Source: an uncultured Lachnospiraceae bacterium
GTDB lineage: Bacteria > Bacillota > Clostridia > Lachnospirales > Anaerotignaceae
Direction: 5' to 3'
DNA: 64,000 nucleotides
Assembly: GCA_944381395.1 (NCBI GenBank)
Contig: CALWKY010000060.1
Location: 24,921 to 88,920 of the forward strand
The notes below the pieces were generated by a model, which did not search any database, was not told the origin of the DNA, and was given only the letters and a program-made list of their open reading frames with translations. Positions 1-8,248 of this stretch are shown here, piece after piece. Numbering within the stretch: position 1 is the stretch's first letter; each line of letters opens with the position of its first letter. The position numbers and the translations under genes are program-made.

Positions 1-393
1 CTCCAAGCCGCTCCAGAGTGCTGGAAAGAAATCGAAATTTCCGCTTCCATGCCATTAACACGGCTGTGTGAAGAATTATGCGCCGCTTTTGGTGTCCGGC
101 AAAAACAAGACTATGTCTTAACTTTACAAAATGAGGATATCCCTGTAAAATATGCGCCGGCTTCTTCCAAATTGGCACTGAACGCCATGGATAGAAAGGC
201 CTTCGGCGATTTGCCATGGAAAGGGGATTCTTCTAAAATGACGCTCGTTGTCCATTCAGCCAAAGAGCAGAAAATACTTTTAGAAAAAATTTCAGAAAAA
301 CAATCAAAACCCTTTGTAAATTATCCCCGTGTCTGTGCACAAAGTGAGGCAATGACCAATCGTGAACGGATGATACGGGAAGACAATCGATAA
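1..393 (+). CDS. Partial protein, 5' end outside window; weak pRiA4b ORF-3-like resemblance
   Basis: The reading frame is open from the first base and stops at 391-393, so this is the C-terminal 130 residues of a longer protein. The first internal ATG (position 49) has no ribosome binding site, so it is probably not the start. The visible start has a pattern of a Trp-Lys-Glu-Ile followed by a helix and an Ala-Phe-Gly, which loosely resembles the beginning of the plasmid pRiA4b ORF-3 domain. The later part is Lys/Glu-rich with no motif I recognise. The next gene begins 18 bases downstream on the same strand, so the two may be cotranscribed. Function unknown; the family suggestion is weak. Confidence 0.55.
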   Translation, partial: LQAAPECWKEIEISASMPLTRLCEELCAAFGVRQKQDYVLTLQNEDIPVKYAPASSKLALNAMDRKAFGDLPWKGDSSKMTLVVHSAKEQKILLEKISEKQSKPFVNYPRVCAQSEAMTNRERMIREDNR

Positions 394-411
394 AGAAAAG
401 AGGTTCTACAA

Positions 412-1509
412 ATGCAGCCATTATTTCATATCCACGGCGGAGATTTAGACGCCATCGAAAAAGCTTACGGCATTCCCAAAGGAGAAATTTCCGATTTCAG
501 CGGAAACATTAATCCTTTAGGATTTCCCAAAGAAGTCTGGGCAGAAATGGCAAAACATCCAGAACTGGCTTCCACCTATCCCGATAAACGCTACACCGCC
601 TTAAAAGAAGCCATTGCCGGCTACACCGGCGCAAAAGCAGAACATGTGGTAGTAGGCAACGGTTCTACAGAACTGATTCGCGCTTTCATCCAGACTGCTG
701 ACGCAAAAAACAGCATCATTTTAGGTCCTGCCTACTCGGAATATGAACGGGAAATTACTTTGGCAGGTGGTCATTTTACCTATTTCCCGCTGAAAGAAGA
801 AGATGGATTCCAATTACAGGTAGACCGTCTGTTGGAAGCATTGACCGAAGATGTGGGGCTTTTTGTAGCATGCAACCCTAACAATCCCACCGGCACCGCC
901 ATTTCCACTGCTGATTTGGAACGGATTTTTGCCCACTGCAAAGAAAAACAGATCTCCGTCATGATTGACGAAACATACATTGAATTTGCCATTGATCCTG
1001 CAGTCATTTGCGCCATTGCTTTGACTGCAAAGTATGATAATGTATTTGTCATTCGGGGCATTTCCAAGTTTTTTGCCGCACCTGGTCTGCGCTTGGGTTA
1101 TGGTACCAGCAGCAGCGAGACATTCCTGTCTTTATTGGCAAAAAAACAAGACCCTTGGAACGTAAGCAGCCCCGCTGCATTCGCAGGAGAACGGTTATTT
1201 TCCCAAACAGAATTCCACCGCCAAACCAGAGAATTGATTCTCTCCGAACGGCAAAAAGCCATGGAAGAACTGTCAACCTGGAAAAATATTCAGGCATACC
1301 CTTCTTCTTCCAACTTTATCCTGCTCCATCTTTTAACGGATAAAATTACTTCTGCAGAAATCTTTGATGTACTGATTCGTAAAAAAATGCTCATTCGTGA
1401 CGCGTCTACGTTTACATTCCTGGATCAAAGTTATCTGCGGTTCTGTATTTTGACACCGGAAGAAAATACTGCCATGTTACAGGAATTGAAAAAACTGGTA
1501 GAAGACTAA
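412..1509 (+). CDS. Threonine-phosphate decarboxylase-like / histidinol-phosphate aminotransferase family PLP enzyme
   Basis: A 365-residue fold-type I PLP enzyme. The N-terminus has HGGD followed by DFSGNINPLG (residues 8-37), typical of CobD, the L-threonine-O-3-phosphate decarboxylase that makes (R)-1-amino-2-propanol phosphate for the cobalamin nucleotide loop. CNPNNPTG near residue 155, the Asp-Glu-Thr-Tyr near 185 and the Lys of SKFFAAPGLRLGY near 218 mark the PLP pocket. A ribosome binding site (aaagagg) precedes the ATG. HisC-type aminotransferases are close relatives. No other cobalamin genes are visible downstream, so the choice of decarboxylase over aminotransferase rests on the N-terminal signature alone. 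Confidence 0.8.
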   Translation: MQPLFHIHGGDLDAIEKAYGIPKGEISDFSGNINPLGFPKEVWAEMAKHPELASTYPDKRYTALKEAIAGYTGAKAEHVVVGNGSTELIRAFIQTADAKNSIILGPAYSEYEREITLAGGHFTYFPLKEEDGFQLQVDRLLEALTEDVGLFVACNPNNPTGTAISTADLERIFAHCKEKQISVMIDETYIEFAIDPAVICAIALTAKYDNVFVIRGISKFFAAPGLRLGYGTSSSETFLSLLAKKQDPWNVSSPAAFAGERLFSQTEFHRQTRELILSERQKAMEELSTWKNIQAYPSSSNFILLHLLTDKITSAEIFDVLIRKKMLIRDASTFTFLDQSYLRFCILTPEENTAMLQELKKLVED

Positions 1510-1600
1510 TCATACAAAATCTTCCACGCTTTTTCTCAAAAAAGCCACATATATTAAATGAAACTGCAACAAGACGGAAGGAAAGGAGGACACAAGCACC

Positions 1601-1972
1601 ATGCAGCCAAAACCAGATGAAATACGAGAAATGCTCTCCGCAATCCGTCTTGCTTTACGCCAAGATCAGCAGGCACGCCCCGCGCAGCTTGCATTTTTCA
1701 ATGAGGACAGCTATCTTTCTTATTTATGGAATTTACCCTGTCAAGGCAGAACCATCGGGCAAGCCATTGAAGCACTTTCCGGCTGTATTCCTATTATGGT
1801 TTCTGCCCAGCGCCTGCCTGCCCTTCTGCTGCAGTATGATCAGCAGCGTGCCATTTCCATGGCAGCCCAAAAAGAATTTTTATTGCAGCTTGCGAAATCT
1901 GTGGAAAATGATGCGCGCTGGGACAGCTTATTGGCTACCTGCATACAGATCTCCATCGGCACGGTGGAATAA
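1601..1972 (+). CDS. Conserved-looking hypothetical protein, 123 residues
   Basis: A strong ribosome binding site (aaaggagg) lies just upstream of the ATG. The stop precedes the next gene's GTG start by 13 bases, so the two form an operon. The protein is predicted soluble and mostly helical, rich in Gln, Leu and Ala, without cysteine motifs, membrane segments or signal peptide. I recognise no family. Tight coupling to the radical SAM gene suggests a shared transcript but not necessarily a shared job. Confidence 0.7.
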   Translation: MQPKPDEIREMLSAIRLALRQDQQARPAQLAFFNEDSYLSYLWNLPCQGRTIGQAIEALSGCIPIMVSAQRLPALLLQYDQQRAISMAAQKEFLLQLAKSVENDARWDSLLATCIQISIGTVE

Positions 1973-1985
1973 AGGAGGAATGTTT

Positions 1986-2903
1986 GTGGAAGAAAAGCGT
2001 TACCGCGCCATCAGCGATTGTTATCGTGAAAAGTTTGGCGGCAAAGTGGCAAAAATCGCTTTAGACGGTGGATTTACCTGTCCTACTCGGGATGGAAGCC
2101 TCGGAACAGGCGGCTGTATCTTTTGCAGCGGTCGCGGCAGCGGAGATTTTGCGTCTTCCCGCCTGCTGTCCATCACAGAGCAGATTCATCAAGGGAAAAC
2201 CCAAACTGCGAAAAAATGGACGCCGGTAGGCTACATCGCTTACTTTCAGGCGTTTACCAATACATACGCCCCTGTTTCTATCCTGCGGGCAAAATATGAA
2301 GAAGCCCTTGCCTGTGACGGCATTTTGGGTCTGTCCATTGCTACCCGTCCGGACTGTCTTTCGGAAGAAATATTGGATCTGCTGGAAGAAATCAATGAGA
2401 AAACATCCCTTTGGGTAGAACTTGGTCTGCAAAGCGCAAAGGAAGAAACCGCTGCTTTTATCCGCAGAGGCTATTCCACTGCCGTATTTGACGAATCGGT
2501 CCGTGCATTGGCAAAACGAAATATTTCTGTAGTCGCCCACCTGATACTGGGGCTTCCGAAAGAAACAGAAAATGACCTGCTGGATACCATCCATCATATT
2601 AACAGGCTGCCTTTAGAAGGGGTAAAATTGCAGCTGCTCCATATTCTAAAGGATACAGATTTAGCGGCACTATGGGAAGCCGGGCAAGTACCTGTTTTAT
2701 CAGAAGAAGAATACCTCTTACAGCTTTGCGCCGCCATTTCCCATTTACGCGAGGATATTACCATCCACCGCCTTACCGGCGATGGTCCCAGACAGCTTTT
2801 GCTGGCACCTTTGTGGAGTTTGAACAAAAAACAGGTGCGAAACCATCTGGCAAAAAAATTAAAGGAAGAAAACATCTATCAGGGTATGTTCTATTCTCCT
2901 TGA
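1986..2903 (+). CDS. TIGR01212/YhcC family radical SAM protein
   Basis: A 305-residue radical SAM protein. The N-terminal motif RYRAISDCYREKFGGKVAKI leads into a Cys, a Gly-rich stretch, then GGCIFC, giving the extended-spacing three-cysteine [4Fe-4S] motif of the TIGR01212/YhcC family. GLQSA and HLILGLPKE further on are typical of the SAM-binding barrel. An upstream ATG at 1980 sits directly against the ribosome binding site. GTG at 1986 has the proper 7-base spacing from aaaggagg and matches the usual family N-terminus, so I chose it. The substrate is unknown for the family; roles near tRNA modification have been suggested. A hairpin without a T-run follows at 2904-2932. Confidence 0.88.
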   Translation: MEEKRYRAISDCYREKFGGKVAKIALDGGFTCPTRDGSLGTGGCIFCSGRGSGDFASSRLLSITEQIHQGKTQTAKKWTPVGYIAYFQAFTNTYAPVSILRAKYEEALACDGILGLSIATRPDCLSEEILDLLEEINEKTSLWVELGLQSAKEETAAFIRRGYSTAVFDESVRALAKRNISVVAHLILGLPKETENDLLDTIHHINRLPLEGVKLQLLHILKDTDLAALWEAGQVPVLSEEEYLLQLCAAISHLREDITIHRLTGDGPRQLLLAPLWSLNKKQVRNHLAKKLKEENIYQGMFYSP

Positions 2904-3048
2904 AAATAGGGAAAATCAGCATTTCCCCTATTGCGTAATGGCAACAGCAAAGATATAATATTCTACATCAGACAAAATACGGCAAAACATGACTCTAAAA
3001 ATTTACGTTCTGTGGTTTTACCAAATAAAGCAGCAAAGGAGCAGTACC

Positions 3049-3663
3049 ATGAGTGAAAATACCCAACAGCTTGCAGAACATAAACTGATCATTCTCCATT
3101 TAGTGCAGAAAATGGGGATTCCCCTTGCCAACAGTGAAATCTGTCAGTTTCTACTGGAAAAAAATTATATGGATTACTTTGCTGTGCAGGAATATCTGGC
3201 AGAGTTAGTAGAAGCTGGCTGGCTGGATATGACCAAAGAGCAGAATAATACCCGCTATAGCTTAACCGGAGAAGGAGAAGAAGTGCTGATGCTTTTTATG
3301 AACCGGATTAGTGAAAAGGCGAAAAAAGAAATTTATATCTATGCACAGGAAAACCAAAGCCGTATCCGTGCGGAATACGCTGTCACTGCCAATTATTTTC
3401 CTGAGGTCAACAATGACTATTTAGTCAAATGCGGATTGTGTGACCAGAACGGCTCCACTTTAATGGAAGTCAGCGTAATGGTTGCCAACAAAGAGCAGGC
3501 ACAACTGATCAGCCAAAACTGGAAAAAACATATTGCTTCTCTCTATGGAAAAATTATGTTTTCTTTAGTCAGCCCTGATGACGAACAGTTTCCTTTGGAA
3601 TACTTCTTGGCAAAAGAAGAATGTTTCCCCAAAGAAGAAGCGGAAAAATCAGAAGATGCATAA
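3049..3663 (+). CDS. DUF4364 family winged-helix protein
   Basis: A 204-residue protein with an N-terminal winged-helix-like segment (HKLIILHLVQKMG ... YFAVQEYLAELVEAGWL) and a beta-rich C-terminal half. Both fit the DUF4364 family, common in Clostridia and thought to be transcriptional regulators. I start it at the ATG at 3049 behind caaaggag. An earlier in-frame ATG at 2989 would add residues with no family match and has no ribosome binding site. It ends just before a strong terminator that separates it from the convergent flavin reductase gene. Confidence 0.82.
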   Translation: MSENTQQLAEHKLIILHLVQKMGIPLANSEICQFLLEKNYMDYFAVQEYLAELVEAGWLDMTKEQNNTRYSLTGEGEEVLMLFMNRISEKAKKEIYIYAQENQSRIRAEYAVTANYFPEVNNDYLVKCGLCDQNGSTLMEVSVMVANKEQAQLISQNWKKHIASLYGKIMFSLVSPDDEQFPLEYFLAKEECFPKEEAEKSEDA

Positions 3664-3668
3664 AAAAG

Positions 3669-3727
3669 AACCGTATTGCGTGTTCTTTGTCTCTACTGGA
3701 CGAAGAAAGGCAATACGGTTTTTTCTT
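3669..3727. terminator. Rho-independent terminator between convergent genes
   Basis: An 11-bp stem (AACCGTATTGC with GCAATACGGTT) is followed by TTTTTT on the plus strand and has A-runs on the other side. It could serve both the DUF4364 gene and the opposing flavin reductase gene. Confidence 0.85.
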
Positions 3728-3738
3728 GTTTTCAAATA

Positions 3739-4335
3739 TTATTTCCGATGAAAGTGTTCCGGACCAACATGGCAGATGGGACAGGTAAAGTCCGCCGGCA
3801 GTTCTTCCCCTTCATACACATAGCCACATACATCACATACCCAAAGGGTCTTTCCCGCAACAGTCTTAATCTGCATCAGTTCCTCTTTATGTTTCTGATA
3901 GTAGCCATATGTCATAGGCTCTACAGCCTTAAATTTATCACCCTCCACCATTTTACCAATAAACAGGGTATGGGTCTCATTTTCTATTGTATCCACCTTT
4001 TCCAGAATCATATAGCCCAAAGCATCCGGCAAAATAGGAAGACCTTCCACCAATTCTGTTTTGGCATGGGCAAACTTATCATAATCCCGCATGGAGTGGA
4101 AACCAAAGGTACGGATAATTTCCGGGTCCACATCCAGTCCCAGCACAGAAATGGCAAAGCGGTTTTGCTGGTGGAGCACTTCATTGGTATAATTCTGCTT
4201 CATCACTGCCACTGCAATGAGAGGTTCCTCCCCTGCGGAAATCTGGCTTACCGCATCCACGCAGCAGCCTGCACCCACTGTCGTCAGTACATACATGCCC
4301 TGGGAAATATCCCATGTAATCCGTTTATTTTTCAT
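3739..4335 (-). CDS. Flavin reductase-rubredoxin fusion (high-molecular-weight rubredoxin type)
   Basis: A 198-residue protein. Residues 1-150 match the FMN-binding split-barrel flavin reductase family, with an early segment DISQGMYVLTT and a central RFAISVLGLD. Residues 158-190 form a rubredoxin domain with CDVCGYVYEG and CPICH, the four Fe-ligand cysteines. Such fusions act in anaerobes in oxygen or NO detoxification, passing NAD(P)H electrons through FMN and rubredoxin to flavodiiron proteins. The ATG at 4335 has aaggagg upstream; an ATG 39 bases further out does not. No flavodiiron gene is adjacent, so the partner must lie elsewhere. Confidence 0.88.
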   Translation of the reverse strand: MKNKRITWDISQGMYVLTTVGAGCCVDAVSQISAGEEPLIAVAVMKQNYTNEVLHQQNRFAISVLGLDVDPEIIRTFGFHSMRDYDKFAHAKTELVEGLPILPDALGYMILEKVDTIENETHTLFIGKMVEGDKFKAVEPMTYGYYQKHKEELMQIKTVAGKTLWVCDVCGYVYEGEELPADFTCPICHVGPEHFHRK

Positions 4336-4464
4336 ACCGATCCAACCTCCTTTTCTTGATATACAATGGGTCATAAAGTCTTTTTTCCCAAAAAATCACA
4401 CATTTATTATTTCCGGAAAAAACGGCATTTATTTTCTTTTTCCTCTCATTTTATGGTAACAATG

Positions 4465-4503
4465 AAAAAAGATCCTGTCAATGGAAAACCCATAGACAGG
4501 ATC
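4465..4503 (-). terminator. Terminator of ileS
   Basis: On the minus strand a 9-bp stem (GATCCTGTC with GACAGGATC) is followed by TTTTTT, just after the ileS stop. Confidence 0.85.
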
Positions 4504-4514
4504 GAAAATATAAA

Positions 4515-7500
4515 TTATACTCTTGCCACACCTAACGTTACAGTCTCGCCATTGATATTCCATTCCTTAGAAAGCTCGCCGCCCACACCAGCTACGACGC
4601 GAACAGCCAGTACATCGGAAGCGATGTCATATTTGGAGAAGATTGTCTCAATCTTTTCACTGCCAACATGGAATACGGTAATGCGGTCTGTTACCTCAAA
4701 ACCAGCTTCCTTACGCATGGTCTGGATCTTGCTGACAATCTCACGTACAAAGCCTTCTTCGATCAGTTCCGGTGTCAGGTTGGTATCCAGCACAACGGTC
4801 AAGGTATTATTGCCGCCGGAAACAAAGCCATCCTTTTCTTTTGTATCTACCAGCACATCATCCATAGCCAGTGTAACTGCACTACCGTCTACGTTAAAGG
4901 TTGCCTCACCCTTTTCACGCAATTCTGCCATAAAGGCATTGCCGTCTACTTCTTTCAGATAAGCGCCGATAGCAGGTACCAGTTTGCCATACTTTTTGCC
5001 CAAAGTACGCAGCTGAGGCTTAAAGGTAAAGGTGGTAAATGCTTCTACCTCATCGGTAAACTCTACGCTCTTTACATTCAGCTCGTCTTCCATGATTTCC
5101 ACAAAGTATGCAGGCAATACTTTTTCTGCCTTTACAAACATCTTTGCAATGGGCTGACGGTTCTTGATACCGGAAGTATTACGCACTTCACGGCCAGCCT
5201 TTACAATCTTCAATACTTCATCCATATTTTCTTCCAGTTCCAGATCAATCTGGTCTTCCTGTGCCACAGGGAAATCACACAGATGGATGGATTCCGGTGC
5301 GTTAGGATCCAAGTTGCGTACCAGATTCTGATACATATTTTCTGTCATGAAAGGAATCATGGGTGCAGCTGCCTTTGCTATAGTAACCAAAGCGGTATAC
5401 AATGTCATATAAGCATTAACCTTATCCTGCTCCATGCCAGGCGCCCAGAAACGTTCTCTGCTGCGGCGCACGTACCAGTTGCTCATATCATCCACAAAGT
5501 CTTCCAGGGCTCTGCCTGCTTCGGGGATACGATAGTGCTCCAGGTTATCATCTACTGCCTTTACCATGGAGTGCATCTTAGAGAGCAGCCACCGATCCAT
5601 AACAGACAGCTTGTCATACTCCAGTGCATGCTTGGTGGGGTCAAACTGGTCAATTTCTGCGTACAGCACATAGAATGCATAGGTATTCCACAGGGTACCC
5701 ATGAATTTATTCTGACCTTCTGTTACTGCCTTGCCATAGAAACGGTTGGGCAGCCAAGGTGCGCTGTTGGTGTAGAAATACCAACGGATCGCATCAGCGC
5801 CATAAGTCTTCAGGGCATCAAAAGGATCTACGGCATTGCCTTTAGACTTACTCATCTTCTGGCCGTTTTCATCCTGTACGTGACCCAAAACGATAACGTT
5901 TTCATAGGAAGGCTTATTAAACAGCAAGGTAGATACTGCCAACAGAGAGTAGAACCAACCTCTGGTCTGGTCCACTGCTTCGGAGATAAACTGTGCAGGG
6001 AACTGCTGTTCAAAGAGATCCTTATTTTCAAAAGGATAGTGATGCTGTGCAAAAGGCATGGAACCGGAGTCGAACCAGCAGTCAATTACCTCAGGCACAC
6101 GCTTCATTTTCTTGCCACAGTGAGGGCAGGTCAGTTCAAAGGCATCGATATACGGACGGTGCAGTTCTACGGTTAATGCCTTTTCATCACCGGTCATCTC
6201 GAACAGTTCCTGACGGCTGCCGATGGAATGGGTATAACCACACTCGCACTCCCAGATGTTCAAAGGAGTACCCCAATAACGGTTTCTGGAAATACCCCAA
6301 TCCTGTACGTTCTCAATCCAGTCACCGAAACGTCCCTTACCAATACTCTTGGGAATCCAGTTGATCTGGTTGTTATTGTGAACCAGATCGTCCCGCACAG
6401 CGGTCATCTTGATGAACCAAGATTCTCTTGCATAATAGATCAGAGGGGTATCACATCTCCAGCAATGAGGATATTCGTGCTCGATCTTCGGCGCGTCAAA
6501 GAGCAGACCTCTTGCTTCCAGATCTTTCAAAACTTCAGGATCTGCGCTGACAGCGGGAGGATTCTTTTCCAGTTCAGCCTGAGAAGGCTTTGCGCGCATA
6601 CCGGCAAAAGGTGTTTCCGGGCTCATAACACCCTTCTCATCTACAAATTTTACCAGAGGCAGGTCATACTTTCTGCCAACACGGGCATCGTCTTCACCAA
6701 ACGCAGGCGCAATGTGTACAATACCAGTACCATCGGACATGGATACATAGTCATCACACAGAATAAAGTGTGCCTTCTTATGCTGTTTTTCCGCTTCTGC
6801 CGCAGCACATTCATACAGAGAAACGTATTCTTTATATTCCAGATCCTTACCTACGAAAGTTTCCAGCACCTCATAAGCAGGGGTATCTTCTGTCTTCAGT
6901 TTGCCCAGCACAGTATCCAGCAGCGCTTCTGCCAGATAATAGGTATATCCATCTGCAGCCTTTACTTTTACATAAGTTTCCGCAGGGTTTACGCAAAGAC
7001 CTACGTTAGAGCAAAGGGTCCAAGGGGTGGTGGTCCATGCCAAGAAGTAAGCATCTTCGCCCTTTACCTGGAAGCGAACCACCGCAGAGCGTTCCTTCAA
7101 AGTCTTATACCCCTGTGCCACTTCCTGTGCGGACAGTGGGGTACCGCAGCGAGGGCAGTAAGGTACAATCTTAAAGCCTTTATAGAGCAGTTTCTTTTTC
7201 CAGATTTCCTTCAAAGCCCACCATTCAGACTCGATAAAAGTGTCATCATATGTGACATAAGGGTGGTCCATATCCGCCCAGAAACCAACCGTACTGGAGA
7301 AATCTTCCCACATACCCTTATATTTCCAAACACTTTCCTTGCATTTCTGGATAAAAGGCTCCATGCCGTATTCTTCAATCTGCTCCTTACCATCCAAGCC
7401 CAGCATTTTTTCTACTTCCAGCTCTACCGGCAGACCGTGGGTATCCCAACCAGCCTTACGGGGAACCATATAACCCTTCATGGTACGATAACGAGGGATC

Positions 7501-7700
7501 ATATCTTTAATTACACGGGTCAGCACATGACCGATGTGGGGTTTACCATTTGCGGTAGGAGGGCCATCATAGAATGTAAATACTGGTGCGCCTTCTCTTG
7601 CTTTAATACTCTTTTCAAAAATATCGTTGTCTTTCCAGAACTTCTCAACTTTTCCTTCTCTTTCGACGAAGTTCATATTGCTTGAGACTTTGTCATACAT
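4515..7700 (-). CDS. ileS: Isoleucyl-tRNA synthetase
   Basis: A 1061-residue class I aminoacyl-tRNA synthetase charging tRNA-Ile in the cytoplasm. The HIGH motif is PHIGHVL near residue 57. The large CP1 editing domain follows, with zinc-type cysteine pairs such as CPRCG and CWRCD. KMSKSKGN lies near residue 595, then the anticodon-binding helical domain. The length and sequence are those of the eukaryote-like (type 2) IleS, a group generally less sensitive to mupirocin. It starts at ATG 7700 and is preceded by a T-box leader with its own promoter. It is a single-gene transcript bounded by a terminator. Confidence 0.97.
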   Translation of the reverse strand: MYDKVSSNMNFVEREGKVEKFWKDNDIFEKSIKAREGAPVFTFYDGPPTANGKPHIGHVLTRVIKDMIPRYRTMKGYMVPRKAGWDTHGLPVELEVEKMLGLDGKEQIEEYGMEPFIQKCKESVWKYKGMWEDFSSTVGFWADMDHPYVTYDDTFIESEWWALKEIWKKKLLYKGFKIVPYCPRCGTPLSAQEVAQGYKTLKERSAVVRFQVKGEDAYFLAWTTTPWTLCSNVGLCVNPAETYVKVKAADGYTYYLAEALLDTVLGKLKTEDTPAYEVLETFVGKDLEYKEYVSLYECAAAEAEKQHKKAHFILCDDYVSMSDGTGIVHIAPAFGEDDARVGRKYDLPLVKFVDEKGVMSPETPFAGMRAKPSQAELEKNPPAVSADPEVLKDLEARGLLFDAPKIEHEYPHCWRCDTPLIYYARESWFIKMTAVRDDLVHNNNQINWIPKSIGKGRFGDWIENVQDWGISRNRYWGTPLNIWECECGYTHSIGSRQELFEMTGDEKALTVELHRPYIDAFELTCPHCGKKMKRVPEVIDCWFDSGSMPFAQHHYPFENKDLFEQQFPAQFISEAVDQTRGWFYSLLAVSTLLFNKPSYENVIVLGHVQDENGQKMSKSKGNAVDPFDALKTYGADAIRWYFYTNSAPWLPNRFYGKAVTEGQNKFMGTLWNTYAFYVLYAEIDQFDPTKHALEYDKLSVMDRWLLSKMHSMVKAVDDNLEHYRIPEAGRALEDFVDDMSNWYVRRSRERFWAPGMEQDKVNAYMTLYTALVTIAKAAAPMIPFMTENMYQNLVRNLDPNAPESIHLCDFPVAQEDQIDLELEENMDEVLKIVKAGREVRNTSGIKNRQPIAKMFVKAEKVLPAYFVEIMEDELNVKSVEFTDEVEAFTTFTFKPQLRTLGKKYGKLVPAIGAYLKEVDGNAFMAELREKGEATFNVDGSAVTLAMDDVLVDTKEKDGFVSGGNNTLTVVLDTNLTPELIEEGFVREIVSKIQTMRKEAGFEVTDRITVFHVGSEKIETIFSKYDIASDVLAVRVVAGVGGELSKEWNINGETVTLGVARV

Positions 7701-7754
7701 GAAAAAAATCCTCCTTCAATTCTTTTTCTTTTCTGCACAATCCGCGAAAAATGA

Positions 7755-8046
7755 AACCAATAAAAAAAGTCCTTCCATCCACTACAGGACGAAAGAACCG
7801 CGTTACCACCTGAATTGATAAGCCCCAAATACTTATCCACCTTAGCAGCACCACCATCATGGCGCTTCTCCTGTAACGAAGGGGTATCGTCAGATTCTAC
7901 TAAGCCAAAACTGCCTTTTGATCTGCCGCTCGGGAGGGATCTTCCACACTTGTCCTGGCGCCGGGCTCACACCAAATTGTCCCGACTCTCTGCAGCCATT
8001 TTTACAAGGTCTACTGTCTCCGTCATTGCGTTTCATCTTTCTTTAC
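7755..8046 (-). promoter_or_regulatory. T-box leader of ileS
   Basis: Read on the minus strand, the untranslated leader contains an AGAGAG bulge sequence followed by a long stem I. A GAAGATC specifier region sits at about 7938-7944, with ATC, an isoleucine codon, at 7938-7940. The T-box proper is AGGTGGTAACGCG near 7798-7811. It ends in a terminator stem (GTCCT/AGGAC, about 7768-7792) with a T-run. Uncharged tRNA-Ile would stabilise the antiterminator and raise ileS expression. The exact specifier register is my reading from context. Confidence 0.88.
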
Positions 8047-8052
8047 CCGCCC

Positions 8053-8081
8053 ATTATACAAGAGGAAAATATGTTTGTAAA
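8053..8081 (-). promoter_or_regulatory. Sigma-A promoter of the ileS T-box transcript
   Basis: TTTACA (8076-8081) and a perfect TATAAT (8053-8058) are separated by exactly 17 bases on the minus strand. This places transcription start near 8046, at the beginning of the T-box leader. Confidence 0.8.
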
Positions 8082-8139
8082 GGCTTTTTTCTTATTCCGC
8101 AGAAACTTTTCCTCTAAAGAAACTATATGTGGGATGTAT

Positions 8140-8168
8140 TTGCTTTTTCCTGGAAAGAAGCGTATAAT
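8140..8168 (+). promoter_or_regulatory. Candidate promoter of pncB
   Basis: TTGCTT (8140-8145), 17 bases, then a perfect TATAAT (8163-8168), about 80 bases before the pncB start. The -35 is weak. Confidence 0.5.
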
Positions 8169-8248
8169 AAAAACCCACTACAAAGCATATGAAAATGGAA
8201 TTTGCAACACTGTATAGATACATTTTATGAAAAAAGGAGGTTATTTTC

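Noticed and set aside
412..1509. Calling this gene hisC
   Set aside because: No histidine genes adjoin and the HGGD...NINPLG start is the CobD-type signature, although activity cannot be settled from sequence.
1617..1985. Upstream extension of the radical SAM frame through the 123-residue gene
   Set aside because: The family N-terminus and a well-spaced ribosome binding site place the start at 1986; the extension reads out of frame through another good gene.
2904..2932. Hairpin after the radical SAM gene (AATAGGGAAA / TTTCCCCTATT)
   Set aside because: No T-run follows on either strand, so I do not call it a terminator; it could be a simple RNA-stabilising hairpin.
4668..7685. Two long plus-strand open frames (about 500 and 485 codons) opposite ileS
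   Set aside because: They are antisense to a highly conserved gene, rich in Cys, His and Ile without any family motif, and have no ribosome binding sites. They are shadows of ileS codon use.
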